Source: Nemopilema nomurai (taxonomy: Eukaryota > Cnidaria > Scyphozoa > Rhizostomeae > Rhizostomatidae). From it: 64,000 bases of DNA. Numbering within the stretch: the stretch's first letter is position 1; each line of letters begins with the position of its first letter. The notes under the pieces are model-generated. The model was given only the letters and a program-made list of their open reading frames with translations. It was not told the DNA's origin and did no database searches. Of the stretch, positions 37,862-50,700 are shown in pieces. Location: positions 2,461,839 to 2,525,838 of the forward strand of contig ML133498.1 in assembly GCA_003864495.1 (NCBI GenBank), read 5' to 3'. The position numbers and the translations under genes were made by a program.

Positions 37862-39364
37862 TTACTCAATATTGTTTTCCTCTCTGTTTTTTAGAATAGC
37901 ATCTAAGGATTCAGCTTTGGCATCTTCTCTCCTTTTCTGTCGTCTTCTATTTTCAGCTGACTTCTTTTTGTTTTGTTGCATTCTCCGTCCAATAGCACTT
38001 TCTTTCCCCTTCATAACATACTCAAGCTTTTCAAACAAGATCTTTCTAGCAAGCCTTCTGTTCTCTGAAAGTGATCTTGTTTGATGACACTATGAACCAA
38101 AGAAATATGAATTATACTTAGGGACATGCACAACAGAATGACAAAAGTTGGCTTAGGACCTGCAGATAACATTTTACTCAAAAGTGAAACAGAAATCATT
38201 GCTGTGTTCCATTTTGTAAACAATGCAATGAATGAATGGTCTCCTAATATTCGATTGCTTAACATGAATTTTTAAAATATTCTAATTCCTCTTTCAATGC
38301 ACAATGTCAGTATTAGGCTAATTGACAGAAACTAAATTTACTCTCTTTGATGACAAATTTAGCATGGGAACACCAGACATACTGATCAGCTTTGTAACTT
38401 TTCAATTCATTCAAAAAGTAGAAAACTTTATTTGGGCTGATTCTATGGCAATGCCATCAACATCTTGCTATCAGGTTCTGGGATATCAATTTCAAAGCTC
38501 CATTACCCTCCTGGCTGCACATAAATACAGGTGATGAAATTCAATAAACATCTTTTAAACTCAATTAAATTAAAAAACTTTGAAAGCCATTAAAAGCTGG
38601 TAAATGTGGATAAAATGGAGTTTGATACACTTATATAAAAGATCAATCAAAGCAGATAGCTATCAATAACCTGGAATAACAACAGTTGCAGTAGTAAATC
38701 TGTTGTACCCGTCATAAAAAGTCTCAGATCAATTCATGACAATTCATGATGATATACCTTAAAGCATAAAACAGTTACCACCATATTAAAAATATTTTGC
38801 CCGAAACTCAAAGCCCTCCTTATCAAAAACAATTACATCACAGTTGGCATTTAATAACGAAGATATATTTTCGAAAACATTCTGCTGAGTTCATTATTGG
38901 AACTTCTCTCTTCAAGAAAGCTTCTAGCCATATAATGATGCTTCCTATATATGTTTATTAAGCATGCTTGTGCTTAAACTACAGCGGGTTGCTTTTCATT
39001 TCCTTCTAACGAAAAGCTTTTGACATTGTAGAAATGAAAACAAAACGAACTGTACCTTAACTACTTCTCCAGTTGGTAAATGCTTCAAATGTACACAGTT
39101 GCTTGACTTATTCACCGATTGGCCACCAGGACCGCTCCCTCTAATAAACCATTCCTCTAAATCATGTTCGTTCAGAACGAAGCGATCGTTGGCAGAACAA
39201 AGCGATTGTTCATGTTTCGTACTTTTGTCGCTGGTTGTAGGTTGCTTCTCTTCATGGGTCAAACCTTTATCGGAGCTCTTATCGCCAAAAAGACTTAGTT
39301 GGCTAGTTGCAGCTCTGGGGAATTCTTTAATGGAGTAAAGCCTTACCAGTTTCCTTAGAAACAT
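37862..39364 (-). CDS. MTRFR: Mitochondrial translation release factor in rescue (C12orf65 family)
   Basis: The two exons are 39056-39364 and 37862-38089: 537 nt, 178 aa. The donor is AAG|GTACAG and the acceptor is TTCATAG; the join restores VVK-CHQTRS. The GGQ loop reads [20 protein letters not shown] and is followed by HLPTGEVVK, then [20 protein letters not shown] and a long lysine/arginine-rich tail. This matches the short class of GGQ release-factor homologues that lack a codon-recognition domain and act in rescue of stalled mitochondrial ribosomes (known for human MTRFR). The N-terminal ~55 residues are basic and probably a mitochondrial presequence. The intron is about 1 kb. The start codon lies only about 100 bp from the inferred left end of the large transposon. 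Confidence 0.95.
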
Positions 39365-39466
39365 GTGGCAGCGTTATCCGCAACGCATTACAGCAATGCA
39401 CAAATGCTGCCTGTCGTTTCATCCAGTTTGGGGTAGATGAACTTCTGCGAGGTACGTTGGTGAGGA

Positions 39467-39530
39467 GCCCCAGAAAATAGCGGACCCATAAAATAGCGGA
39501 ATCCCAGAAAATAGCGGAATCCCTTCTAGC
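39467..39530 (+). repeat. Three short copies of CCCAGAAAATAGCGGA at the inferred left terminus
   Basis: CCCAGAAAATAGCGGA, CCCATAAAATAGCGGA and CCCAGAAAATAGCGGA follow one another. The same word occurs in every 358-bp unit of the arrays (CTCCCAGAAAATAGCGGAAT). Its presence here, 500 bp outside the array, marks the probable tip of the element. Confidence 0.6.
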
Positions 39531-40024
39531 TCGTTATTTATGCCGCGAATGCCGATAATTGAGTAAGATAACTATGCTATGGCTAATTTTACGTATTTCT
39601 GTCAATTTTAGGCACAAATAACGTTAAAACAACCCATTAAATCAAAAGTTACAGTGTACCGTAAATTCGTAAACATGCAAAATCAACCGTTAAATCATCT
39701 AAAATTAAACAGAAGACTAAAAGTGACCTAGAAATCCCGAAAGCAAGGAAAATCCTTTGCGTATAGTGGAGAAAGAAGCGAAATTCAGGATGAGAAAGAG
39801 TTGTCCTAACGAAGAGAGAGTTTTCATCTCCGAAGAGTTCCCCAGTGTCATATGTCTGAGGTAGCTCTCCAAAAATTGGTCCAACGGCCACAACTCTATG
39901 GATAAAGAAACTCTAATTTCCAAGTAAAATTTACAAACCTAAAAAACTAAAGAAACAAAACTACTGATTCTACAGAAAATATTAGAATGTAGTGTAGTGG
40001 GCGGGGGAGAAGTTAAATATTTTC
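39531..40024. other. Subterminal unique segment of the transposon left end
   Basis: About 490 bp of AT-rich sequence lies between the terminal motif copies and the first 358-bp unit. No coding region was recognised; the minus-strand open frame at 39649-39891 has no known motif. Confidence 0.45.
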
Positions 40025-43000
40025 ATGTTGAAGTTTCGTTGAGTGACCGCGTTGGCCGCGCCAGTTGGCGTACGAGTGGCCTTGCGCCAACCAGGTTTGC
40101 AGACGGCCGCTGAGTGAAATTTCCAAACTTATACTCTCTGCACAAAATATAGGTGACAGTTCAACTGGGGAAGTGTTTTTTCTTTGGAAAATCCGTGTTC
40201 GAGGGGTCAGAATGTCATGGCTCTTTATGGTAAAGCTCCCAGAAAATAGCGGAATTTTGAAATAAATGCAACAAATCAAGTCTCCTTGACGAACAACTGT
40301 TTGGAATGGAAGGAGATAGGTGCTAGTCACTCAACCAATTCATGAAACCATGTTGGTTACGGTTAGGAAGAAGTTTTTTATCAAGTTGAAGTTTCGGTGA
40401 GTGACCGCGTTGGCCGCGCCAGTTGGCGTACGAGTGGCCTTGCGCCAACCAGGTTTGCAGACGGCCGCTGAGTGAAATTTCCAAACTTATACTCTCTGCA
40501 CAAAATATAGGTGACAGTTCAACTGGGGAAGTGTTTTTTCTTTGGAAAATCCGTGTTCGAGGGGTCAGAATGTCATGGCTCTTTATGGAGAAAGCTCCCA
40601 GAAAATAGCGGAATTTTGAAATAAATGCAACAAATCAAGTCTCCTTGACGAACAACTGTTTGGAATGGAAGGAGATAGGTGCTAGTCACCCAACCAATTC
40701 ATGAAACCATGTTGGTTACGGTTAGGAAGAAGTTTTTTATCAAGTTGAAGTTTCGGTGAGTGACCGCGTTGGCCGCGCCAGTTGGCGTACGAGTGGCCTT
40801 GCGCCAACCAGGTTTGCAGACGGCCGCTGAGTGAAATTTCCAAACTTATACTCTCTGCACAAAATATAGGTGACAGTTCAACTGGGGAAGTGTTTTTTTT
40901 TGGAAAATCCGTGTTCGAGGGGTCAGAATGTCATGGCTCTTTATGGAGAAAGCTCCCAGAAAATAGCGGAATTTTGAAATAAATGCAACAAATCAAGTCT
41001 CCTTGACGAACAACTGTTTGGAATGGAAGGAGATAGGTGCTAGTCACTCAACCAATTCATGAAACCATGTTGGTTACGGTTAGGAAGAAGTTTTTTATCA
41101 AGTTGAAGTTTCGGTGAGTGACCGCGTTGGCCGCGCCAGTTGGCGTACGAGTGGCCTTGCGCCAACCAGGTTTGCAGACGGCCGCTGAGTGAAATTTCCA
41201 AACTTATACTCTCTGCACAAAATATAGGTGACAGTTCAACTGGGGAAGTGTTTTTTCTTTGGAAAATCCGTGTTCGAGGGGTCAGAATGTCATGGCTCTT
41301 TATGGAGAAAGCTCCCAGAAAATAGCGGAATTTTGAAATAAATGCAACAAATCAAGTCTCCTTGACGAACAACTGTTTGGAATGGAAGGAGATAGGTGCT
41401 AGTCACCCAACCAATTCATGAAACCATGTTGGTTACGGTTAGGAAGAAGTTTTTTATCAAGTTGAAGTTTCGTGAGTGACCGCGTTGGCCGCGCCAGTTG
41501 GCGTACGAGTGGCCTTGCGCCAACCAGGTTTGCAGACGGCCGCTGAGTGAAATTTCCAAACTTATACTCTCTGCACAAAATATAGGTGACAGTTCAACTG
41601 GGGAAGTGTTTTTTCTTTGGAAAATCCGTGTTCGAGGGGTCAGAATGTCATGGCTCTTTATGGTGAAAGCTCCCAGAAAATAGCGGAATTTTGAAATAAA
41701 TGCAACAAATCAAGTCTCCTTGACGAACAACTGTTTGGAATGGAAGGAGATAGGTGCTAGTCACTCAACCAATTCATGAAACCATGTTGGTTACGGTTAG
41801 GAAGAAGTTTTTTATCAAGTTGAAGTTTCGGTGAGTGACCGCGTTGGCCGCGCCAGTTGGCGTACGAGTGGCCTTGCGCCAACCAGGTTTGCAGACGGCC
41901 GCTGAGTGAAATTTCCAAACTTATACTCTCTGCACAAAATATAGGTGACAGTTCAACTGGGGAAGTGTTTTTTCTTTGGAAAATCCGTGTTCGAGGGGTC
42001 AGAATGTCATGGCTCTTTATGGAGAAAGCTCCCAGAAAATAGCGGAATTTTGAAATAAATGCAACAAATCAAGTCTCCTTGACGAACAACTGTTTGGAAT
42101 GGAAGGAGATAGGTGCTAGTCACTCAACCAATTCATGAAACCATGTTGGTTACGGTTAGGAAGAAGTTTTTTATCAAGTTGAAGTTTCGGTGAGTGACCG
42201 CGTTGGCCGCGCCAGTTGGCGTACGAGTGGCCTTGCGCCAACCAGGTTTGCAGACGGCCGCTGAGTGAAATTTCCAAACTTATACTCTCTGCACAAAATA
42301 TAGGTGACAGTTCAACTGGGGAAGTGTTTTTTCTTTGGAAAATCCGTGTTCGAGGGGTCAGAATGTCATGGCTCTTTATGGAGAAAGCTCCCAGAAAATA
42401 GCGGAATTTTGAAATAAATGCAACAAATCAAGTCTCCTTGACGAACAACTGTTTGGAATGGAAGGAGATAGGTGCTAGTCACTCAACCAATTCATGAAAC
42501 CATGTTGGTTACGGTTAGGAAGAAGTTTTTTATCAAGTTGAAGTTTCGGTGAGTGACCGCGTTGGCCGCGCCAGTTGGCGTACGAGTGGCCTTGCGCCAA
42601 CCAGGTTTGCAGACGGCCGCTGAGTGAAATTTCCAAACTTATACTCTCTGCACAAAATATAGGTGACAGTTCAACTGGGGAAGTGTTTTTTCTTTGGAAA
42701 ATCCGTGTTCGAGGGGTCAGAATGTCATGGCTCTTTATGGAGAAAGCTCCCAGAAAATAGCGGAATTTTGAAATAAATGCAACAAATCAAGTCTCCTTGA
42801 CGAACAACTGTTTGGAATGGAAGGAGATAGGTGCTAGTCACTCAACCAATTCATGAAACCATGTTGGTTACGGTTAGGAAGAAGTTTTTTATCAAGTTGA
42901 AGTTTCGGTGAGTGACCGCGTTGGCCGCGCCAGTTGGCGTACGAGTGGCCTTGCGCCAACCAGGTTTGCAGACGGCCGCTGAGTGAAATTTCCAAACTTA

Positions 43001-45280
43001 TACTCTCTGCACAAAATATAGGTGACAGTTCAACTGGGGAAGTGTTTTTTCTTTGGAAAATCCGTGTTCAGGGGTCAGAATGTCATGGCTCTTTATGGAG
43101 AAAGCTCCCAGAAAATAGCGGAATTTTGAAATAAATGCAACAAATCAAGTCTCCTTGACGAACAACTGTTTGGAATGGAAGGAGATAGGTGCTAGTCACC
43201 AACCAATTCATGAAACCATGTTGGTTACGGTTAGGAAGAAGTTTTTTATCAAGTTGAAGTTTCGGTGAGTGACCGCGTTGGCCGCGCCAGTTGGCGTACG
43301 AGTGGCCTTGCGCCAACCAGGTTTGCAGACGGCCGCTGAGTGAAATTTCCAAACTTATACTCTCTGCACAAAATATAGGTGACAGTTCAACTGGGGAAGT
43401 GTTTTTCTTTGGAAAATCCGTGTTCGAGGGGTCAGAATGTCATGGCTCTTTATGGAGAAAGCTCCCAGAAAATAGCGGAATTTTGAAATAAATGCAACAA
43501 ATCAAGTCTCCTTGACGAACAACTGTTTGGAATGGAAGGAGATAGGTGCTAGTCACTCAACCAATTCATGAAACCATGTTGGTTACGGTTAGGAAGAAGT
43601 TTTTTATCAAGTTGAAGTTTCGGTGAGTGACCGCGTTGGCCGCGCCAGTTGGCGTACGAGTGGCCTTGCGCCAACCAGGTTTGCAGACGGCCGCTGAGTG
43701 AAATTTCCAAACTATACTCTCTGCACAAAATATAGGTGACAGTTCAACTGGGGAAGTGTTTTTTCTTTGGAAAATCCGTGTTCGAGGGGTCAGAATGTCA
43801 TGGCTCTTTATGGAGAAAGCTCCCAGAAAATAGCGGAATTTTGAAATAATGCAACAAATCAAGTCTCCTTGACGAACAACTGTTTGGAATGGAAGGAGAT
43901 AGGTGCTAGTCACCCAACCAATTCATGAAACCATGTTGGTTACGGTTAGGAAGAAGTTTTTTATCAAGTTGAAGTTTCGGTGAGTGACCGCGTTGGCCGC
44001 GCCAGTTGGCGTACGAGTGGCCTTGCGCCAACCAGGTTTGCAGACGGCCGCTGAGTGAAATTTCCAAACTTATACTCTCTGCACAAATATAGGTGACAGT
44101 TCAACTGGGGAAGTGTTTTTTCTTTGGAAAATCCGTGTTCGAGGGGTCAGAATGTCATGGCTCTTTATGGTGAAAGCTCCCAGAAAATAGCGGAATTTTG
44201 AAATAAATGCAACAAATCAAGTCTCCTTGACGAACAACTGTTTGGAATGGAAGGAGATAGGTGCTAGTCACTCAACCAATTCATGAAACCATGTTGGTTA
44301 CGGTTAGGAAGAAGTTTTTTATCAAGTTGAAGTTTCGTTGAGTGACCGCGTTGGCCGCGCCAGTTGGCGTACGAGTGGCCTTGCGCCAACCAGGTTTGCA
44401 GACGGCCGCTGAGTGAAATTTCCAAACTTATACTCTCTGCACAAAATATAGGTGACAGTTCAACTGGGGAAGTGTTTTTTTCTTTGGAAAATCCGTGTTC
44501 GAGGGGTCAGAATGTCATGGCTCTTTATGGAGAAAGCTCCCAGAAAATAGCGGAATTTTGAAATAAATGCAACAAATCAAGTCTCCTTGACGAACAACTG
44601 TTTGGAATGGAAGGAGATAGGTGCTAGTCACCAACCAATTCATGAAACCATGTTGGTTACGGTTAGGAAGAAGTTTTTTATCAAGTTGAAGTTTCGGTGA
44701 GTGACCGCGTTGGCCGCGCCAGTTGGCGTACGAGTGGCCTTGCGCCAACCAGGTTTGCAGACGGCCGCTGAGTGAAATTTCCAAACTTATACTCTCTGCA
44801 CAAAATATAGGTGACAGTTCAACTGGGGAAGTGTTTTTCTTTGGAAAATCCGTGTTCGAGGGGTCAGAATGTCATGGCTCTTTATGGTGAAAGCTCCCAG
44901 AAAATAGCGGAATTTTGAAATAAATGCAACAAATCAAGTCTCCTTGACGAACAACTGTTTGGAATGGAAGGAGATAGGTGCTAGTCACTCAACCAATTCA
45001 TGAAACCATGTTGGTTAGGTTAGGAAGAAGTTTTTTATCAAGTTGAAGTTTCGGTGAGTGACCGCGTTGGCCGCGCCAGTTGGCGTACGAGTGGCCTTGC
45101 GCCAACCAGGTTTGCAGACGGCCGCTGAGTGAAATTTCCAAACTTATACTCTCTGCACAAAATATAGGTGACAGTTCAACTGGGGAAGTGTTTTTTTTTG
45201 GAAAATCCGTGTTCGAGGGGTCAGAATGTCATGGCTCTTTATGGAGAAAGCTCCCAGAAAATAGCGGAATTTTGAAATAA
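40025..45280 (+). repeat. Left arm: ~15 tandem copies of a 358-bp unit
   Basis: Unit landmarks (GCGTACGAGTGGCCTTGCGC) recur at 357-359-bp steps from about 40068 to 45083. Units are nearly identical. Differences are homopolymer length, single-base deletions and a few recurring variants (TATGGAGAAAG/TATGGTGAAAG; CACTCAACC/CACCCAACC/CACCAACC). The last unit ends abruptly at TTTTGAAATAA before unique DNA. Confidence 0.98.
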
Positions 45281-45659
45281 GTTTAGCCTAATATATCTAT
45301 CCTCTTATAAACCGAAGGTAACGGACTATATGTGAGCAATTTTCCTTTTTCTTTCCACATTGCCTTAAAGAACTTAAGTTTCGAGACTGTTTACCCACTG
45401 AGGGGAAGTCGACTTTTTGTGACTATTAATGGTAATAGAACTTTCACAGCTGTTTGATGCAAATCACAGATGTAGTAGTGCGGAGAGAAAATTGATGTGT
45501 GATACCATCCCACCACTCCTGTTTGTTTTGTTTCAAGCGCCACTCTATTTGGGAATCAAATGTCTTTCAACGCTTGATGTACGTTGATCTGAAATACGTT
45601 GCCTCCTGTGTGCAGTTTTGCTTCTGTCCTGTTTCGTTCGCTTCAGTTTATCGGTTATC
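45281..45659. promoter_or_regulatory. Probable promoter/leader of the transposon gene
   Basis: This unique sequence lies between the left array and the first recognised coding exon. A TATAAA word lies at 45306-45311. No transcription data; the role is inferred from position only. Confidence 0.3.
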
Positions 45660-47716
45660 ATGGTTAGGCAAGGAGCGAAGCGCGTTACCATAAAGGTAAG
45701 AAACCCTAGCCCTAAAGACAAATGCACTCTAGTACACTCTGATCTAAAGCTTCAGTCAGGTTGCACAGAGCACGATTGGAGATGGCGTGGACAAGAACGT
45801 CGAGGGTTGGGTCTTCGTGGTATCGCTGCACGTTGGAAACTAGGAGCAAGTGGCAAGCAAAACCGGGCCCATTTGCCGTCTGATGGATTTTCCGAAGAAA
45901 CTGTATGTTGACTGTTTTTAAATTCAAGTGCTTGTTTTATTTCCATTCGTCGGTATTCTTTTCAACAATGGATGATTTCGTGAGAAGATGCTTTCAAAAT
46001 GCATAGAAAAAATGGTTTCCAAGTTTTAGACTTGAAGTTTTGTTGGTTTCCATTATCTATTTCAGCTTAGTGTAGGACTGAGTTTGAATTCCCGATAACT
46101 TGTTACGTTGTAGGTTTGTGTGTTTTCCGACTCGCAACTACGACCAATAGTGCAAAATGAGGTGCAATGCCCAAGCAACTGGTACGTTAACTGCACCCCG
46201 GGTGGCACATTTAACCATGTTGCCTGTGAGGTTAGGAGCTGCCAGATATCAGCTAGCCCTAAAAGCATTGTATTTCTAGTTGGCACCAACGACATGATGC
46301 AACATATGGTTATGGAGCGAGCAGAGAAAGGTTTTCTTAATCTCGTCGAGAGCACAAGGGCACGCTTTGGTAGTCCTAAGGTAAGCTAAAGGACCAAAGT
46401 ATTATTACCAAAGCAGCAGGGGCCTATGCTCCGAAACATTATTGACTGTATCCTTTTTAATGATTGGAAACGCTCTTTTTAATGTAGAAAACGAATGAAT
46501 CTCTTCCTTCAAACATTGTAAATTCAATTATGTTAGGGCTCTTTGCTCGGCTAGTTGTTAGTCATCTAATGGCAAACTAGAAGGAGTTGTGATATCAACA
46601 TAGAACGTTTCCGATAGAAAAGTGTACAAAAGGAAATCGGTATAAAAATGCCATTATAACATCTAGATTATAGTCTGTTACTTAGATCCATATGGCCGGA
46701 GCATCTTTTTATATTTCAAAGGAATCAGCAATTAGCAACTCAGTTACCAAGCCGATGATCTGTCGACACATCATTCTGTTTCAGTGTCACGGCACTTCAG
46801 CAAATAAAAATAAGGGTAACTTGAAACCAATTTTTCATAAATTAATATTGCCTAGCTTAAAGTGGGTGAAGTTTCTAAATCATTAAGTTTCTGGGAATAT
46901 GAAAGTACCTTACAAAAATCTCCACGTTTGCTTTTTGTAGATATTTTTCATCTCAATTCTACCGCGCTTGGATGAAATAGATGCCAGAAGAGGTATGTAT
47001 AACTCGGCCTTAAAGAAGCTGTGTGGACAATATGCTGTTGAATATATCGACATGGTCAGTCTATTTCCTACATGGGATCGTGTTTTGTGGAGCAAAGCTG
47101 ACAGTCTGCACATTAGCTCTAACCATGGAGTACCCCGCATAATGAACAAAGTATGCCAGTCGCTGATAGAGGCAGATGCCCCTGGTGACGAGAGCGTCCG
47201 CCAAAGTGCACAAACATGTCCAGATTGGCTTTGGCGTGAATTGAAACACCACAATTCGCTAGGTATATACTGTTGTAGGTGCTATGTTGTGATTTATTGT
47301 GATGCATCGACATTCATGTTGCAGAGAATTGATTTTGACGCTTGATTTTTTTTCAAAATAGTCATAATCTGAAATGCCGAGATGTTGTGATTGGATGAAT
47401 TCTCCCTAGGTCGCCAAAAGGTACCCGTGAGTAGCGTTTTGGACGAGAAAAGCAACACCCTTTCTGCTAAACATCGTCCTCCTAACCAAAACAGGATGAG
47501 GTTGTAAGTAAATAAAATATTCAGCATAAAATATACTTAACAATATCATTTCTGTCCTTTCAAACTTCGAAGTGGTAAGGATGAAAATTAAATCTTCTTT
47601 ATTTTTAGTAAGAGCAGCAAGGCCACGAAAAGGATGCCTCCAATCGACATGGAAAGGGCATCATACTGCTTGACTCTGTTCAAGTTGGTTGGAAATGTCT
47701 ATCCAGCATGTATTTG
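45660..47716 (+). CDS. SGNH-hydrolase-like N-terminal part of the transposon protein
   Basis: The exons are 45660-45695 (MVRQGAKRVTIK), 46114-46380, 46941-47262, 47410-47503 and probably 47609-47716. The first four have compatible phases (0, 0, 1). Exons 2-3 give an SGNH/GDSL esterase pattern: block I as VCVFSDSQLRPI, with Ser in place of the usual Gly of GDS; a PGG turn; block III as IVFLVGTNDM; and block V as SKADSLHISSNHG, the Asp-His pair. The family hydrolyses esters through Ser-Asp-His. Here the Ser, Asn, Asp and His positions are kept, so activity is possible. The link from 47503 to the repeat exons is unresolved: the obvious donors leave the wrong phase and would give TGA. The ATG at 45660 is the best start in context but an upstream exon cannot be excluded. 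Confidence 0.7.
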
Positions 47717-47784
47717 GTAAGACAATAGAGTTGATTGCATTATTCACAGATGGTAGTTGTGATAGATCTTATGCTTTAGACTGG

Positions 47785-50700
47785 TATTACTTGACAACTC
47801 TCTTTACCAAAGCTGCAGTGTCTGGTGGTGTTTTCCAGTTATATCTATCCCTCTCCTTTCATCATAGAAGCGTACCACTAAGCCCGATGCCAAACCAGTC
47901 CCGTCGAGCAATGCAAACCAACTTCCAAAGGTAAGTCATACATTGATATTACTTGACAACTCTCTTTACCAAAGCTGCAGTGTCTGGTGGTGTTTTCCAG
48001 TTATATCTATCCCTCTCCTTTCATCATAGAAGCGTACCACTAAGCCCGATGCCAAACCAGTCCCGTCGAGCAATGCAAACCAACTTCCAAAGGTAAGTCA
48101 TACATTGATATTACTTGACAACTCTCTTTACCAAAGCTGCAGTGTCTGGTGGTGTTTTCCAGTTATATCTATCCCTCTCCTTTCATCATAGAAGCGTACC
48201 ACTAAGCCCGATGCCAAACCAGTCCCGTCGAGCAATGCAAACCAACTTCCAAAGGTAAGTCATACATTGATATTACTTGACAACTCTCTTTACCAAAGCT
48301 GCAGTGTCTGGTGGTGTTTTCCAGTTATATCTATCCCTCTCCTTTCATCATAGAAGCGTGCCACTAAGCCCGATGCCAAACCAGTCCCGTCGAGCAATTC
48401 AAACCAACTTCCAAAGGTAAGTCATACATTGATATTACTTGACAACTCTCTTTACCAAAGCTGCAGTGTCTGGTGGTGTTTTCCAGTTATATCTATCCCT
48501 CTCCTTTCATCATAGAAGCGTGCCACTAAGCCCGATGCCAAACCAGTCCCGTCGAGCAATTCAAACCAACTTCCAAAGGTAAGTCATACATTGATATTAC
48601 TTGACAACTCTCTTTACCAAAGCTGCAGTGTCTGGTGGTGTTTTCCAGTTATATCTATCCCTCTCCTTTCATCATAGAAGCGTGCCACTAAGCCCGATGC
48701 CAAACCAGTCCCGTCGAGCAATTCAAACCAACTTCCAAAGGTAAGTCATACATTGATATTACTTGACAACTCTCTTTACCAAAGCTGCAGTGTCTGGTGG
48801 TGTTTTCCAGTTATATCTATCCCTCTCCTTTCATCATAGAAGCGTGCCACTAAGCCCGATGCCAAACCAGTCCCGTCGAGCAATTCAAACCAACTTCCAA
48901 AGGTAAGTCATACATTGATATTACTTGACAACTCTCTTTACCAAAGCTGCAGTGTCTGGTGGTGTTTTCCAGTTATATCTATCCCTCTCCTTTCATCATA
49001 GAAGCGTGCCACTAAGCCCGATGCCAAACCAGTCCCGTCGAGCAATGCAAACCAACTTCCAAAGGTAAGTCATACATTGATATTACTTGACAACTCTCTT
49101 TACCAAAGCTGCAGTGTCTGGTGGTGTTTTCCAGTTATATCTATCCCTCTCCTTTCATCATAGAAGCGTGCCACTAAGCCCGATGCCAAACCAGTCCCGT
49201 CGAGCAATTCAAACCAACTTCCAAAGGTAAGTCATACATTGATATTACTTGACAACTCTCTTTACCAAAGCTGCAGTGTCTGGTGGTGTTTTCCAGTTAT
49301 ATCTATCCCTCTCCTTTCATCATAGAAGCGTGCCACTAAGCCCGATGCCAAACCAGTCCCGTCGAGCAATTCAAACCAACTTCCAAAGGTAAGTCATACA
49401 TTGATATTACTTGACAACTCTCTTTACCAAAGCTGCAGTGTCTGGTGGTGTTTTCCAGTTATATCTATCCCTCTCCTTTCATCATAGAAGCGTGCCACTA
49501 AGCCCGATGCCAAACCAGTCCCGTCGAGCAATTCAAACCAACTTCCAAAGGTAAGTCATACATTGATATTACTTGACAACTCTCTTTACCAAAGCTGCAG
49601 TGTCTGGTGGTGTTTTCCAGTTATATCTATCCCTCTCCTTTCATCATAGAAGCGTGCCACTAAGCCCGATGCCAAACCAGTCCCGTCGAGCAATTCAAAC
49701 CAACTTCCAAAGGTAAGTCATACATTGATATTACTTGACAACTCTCTTTACCAAAGCTGCAGTGTCTGGTGGTGTTTTCCAGTTATATCTATCCCTCTCC
49801 TTTCATCATAGAAGCGTGCCACTAAGCCCGATGCCAAACCAGTCCCGTCGAGCAATTCAAACCAACTTCCAAAGGTAAGTCATACATTGATATTACTTGA
49901 CAACTCTCTTTACCAAAGCTGCAGTGTCTGGTGGTGTTTTCCAGTTATATCTATCCCTCTCCTTTCATCATAGAAGCGTGCCACTAAGCCCGATGCCAAA
50001 CCAGTCCCGTCGAGCAATTCAAACCAACTTCCAAAGGTAAGTCATACATTGATATTACTTGACAACTCTCTTTACCAAAGCTGCAGTGTCTGGTGGTGTT
50101 TTCCAGTTATATCTATCCCTCTCCTTTCATCATAGAAGCGTGCCACTAAGCCCGATGCCAAACCAGTCCCGTCGAGCAATTCAAACCAACTTCCAAAGGT
50201 AAGTCATACATTGATATTACTTGACAACTCTCTTTACCAAAGCTGCAGTGTCTGGTGGTGTTTTCCAGTTATATCTATCCCTCTCCTTTCATCATAGAAG
50301 CGTGCCACTAAGCCCGATGCCAAACCAGTCCCGTCGAGCAATTCAAACCAACTTCCAAAGGTAAGTCATACATTGATATTACTTGACAACTCTCTTTACC
50401 AAAGCTGCAGTGTCTGGTGGTGTTTTCCAGTTATATCTATCCCTCTCCTTTCATCATAGAAGCGTGCCACTAAGCCCGATGCCAAACCAGTCCCGTCGAG
50501 CAATGCAAACCAACTTCCAAAGGTAAGTCATACATTGATATTACTTGACAACTCTCTTTACCAAAGCTGCAGTGTCTGGTGGTGTTTCCAGTTATATCTA
50601 TCCCTCTCCTTTCATCATAGAAGCGTGCCACTAAGCCCGATGCCAAACCAGTCCCGTCGAGCAATTCAAACCAACTTCCAAAGGTAAGTCATACATTGAT

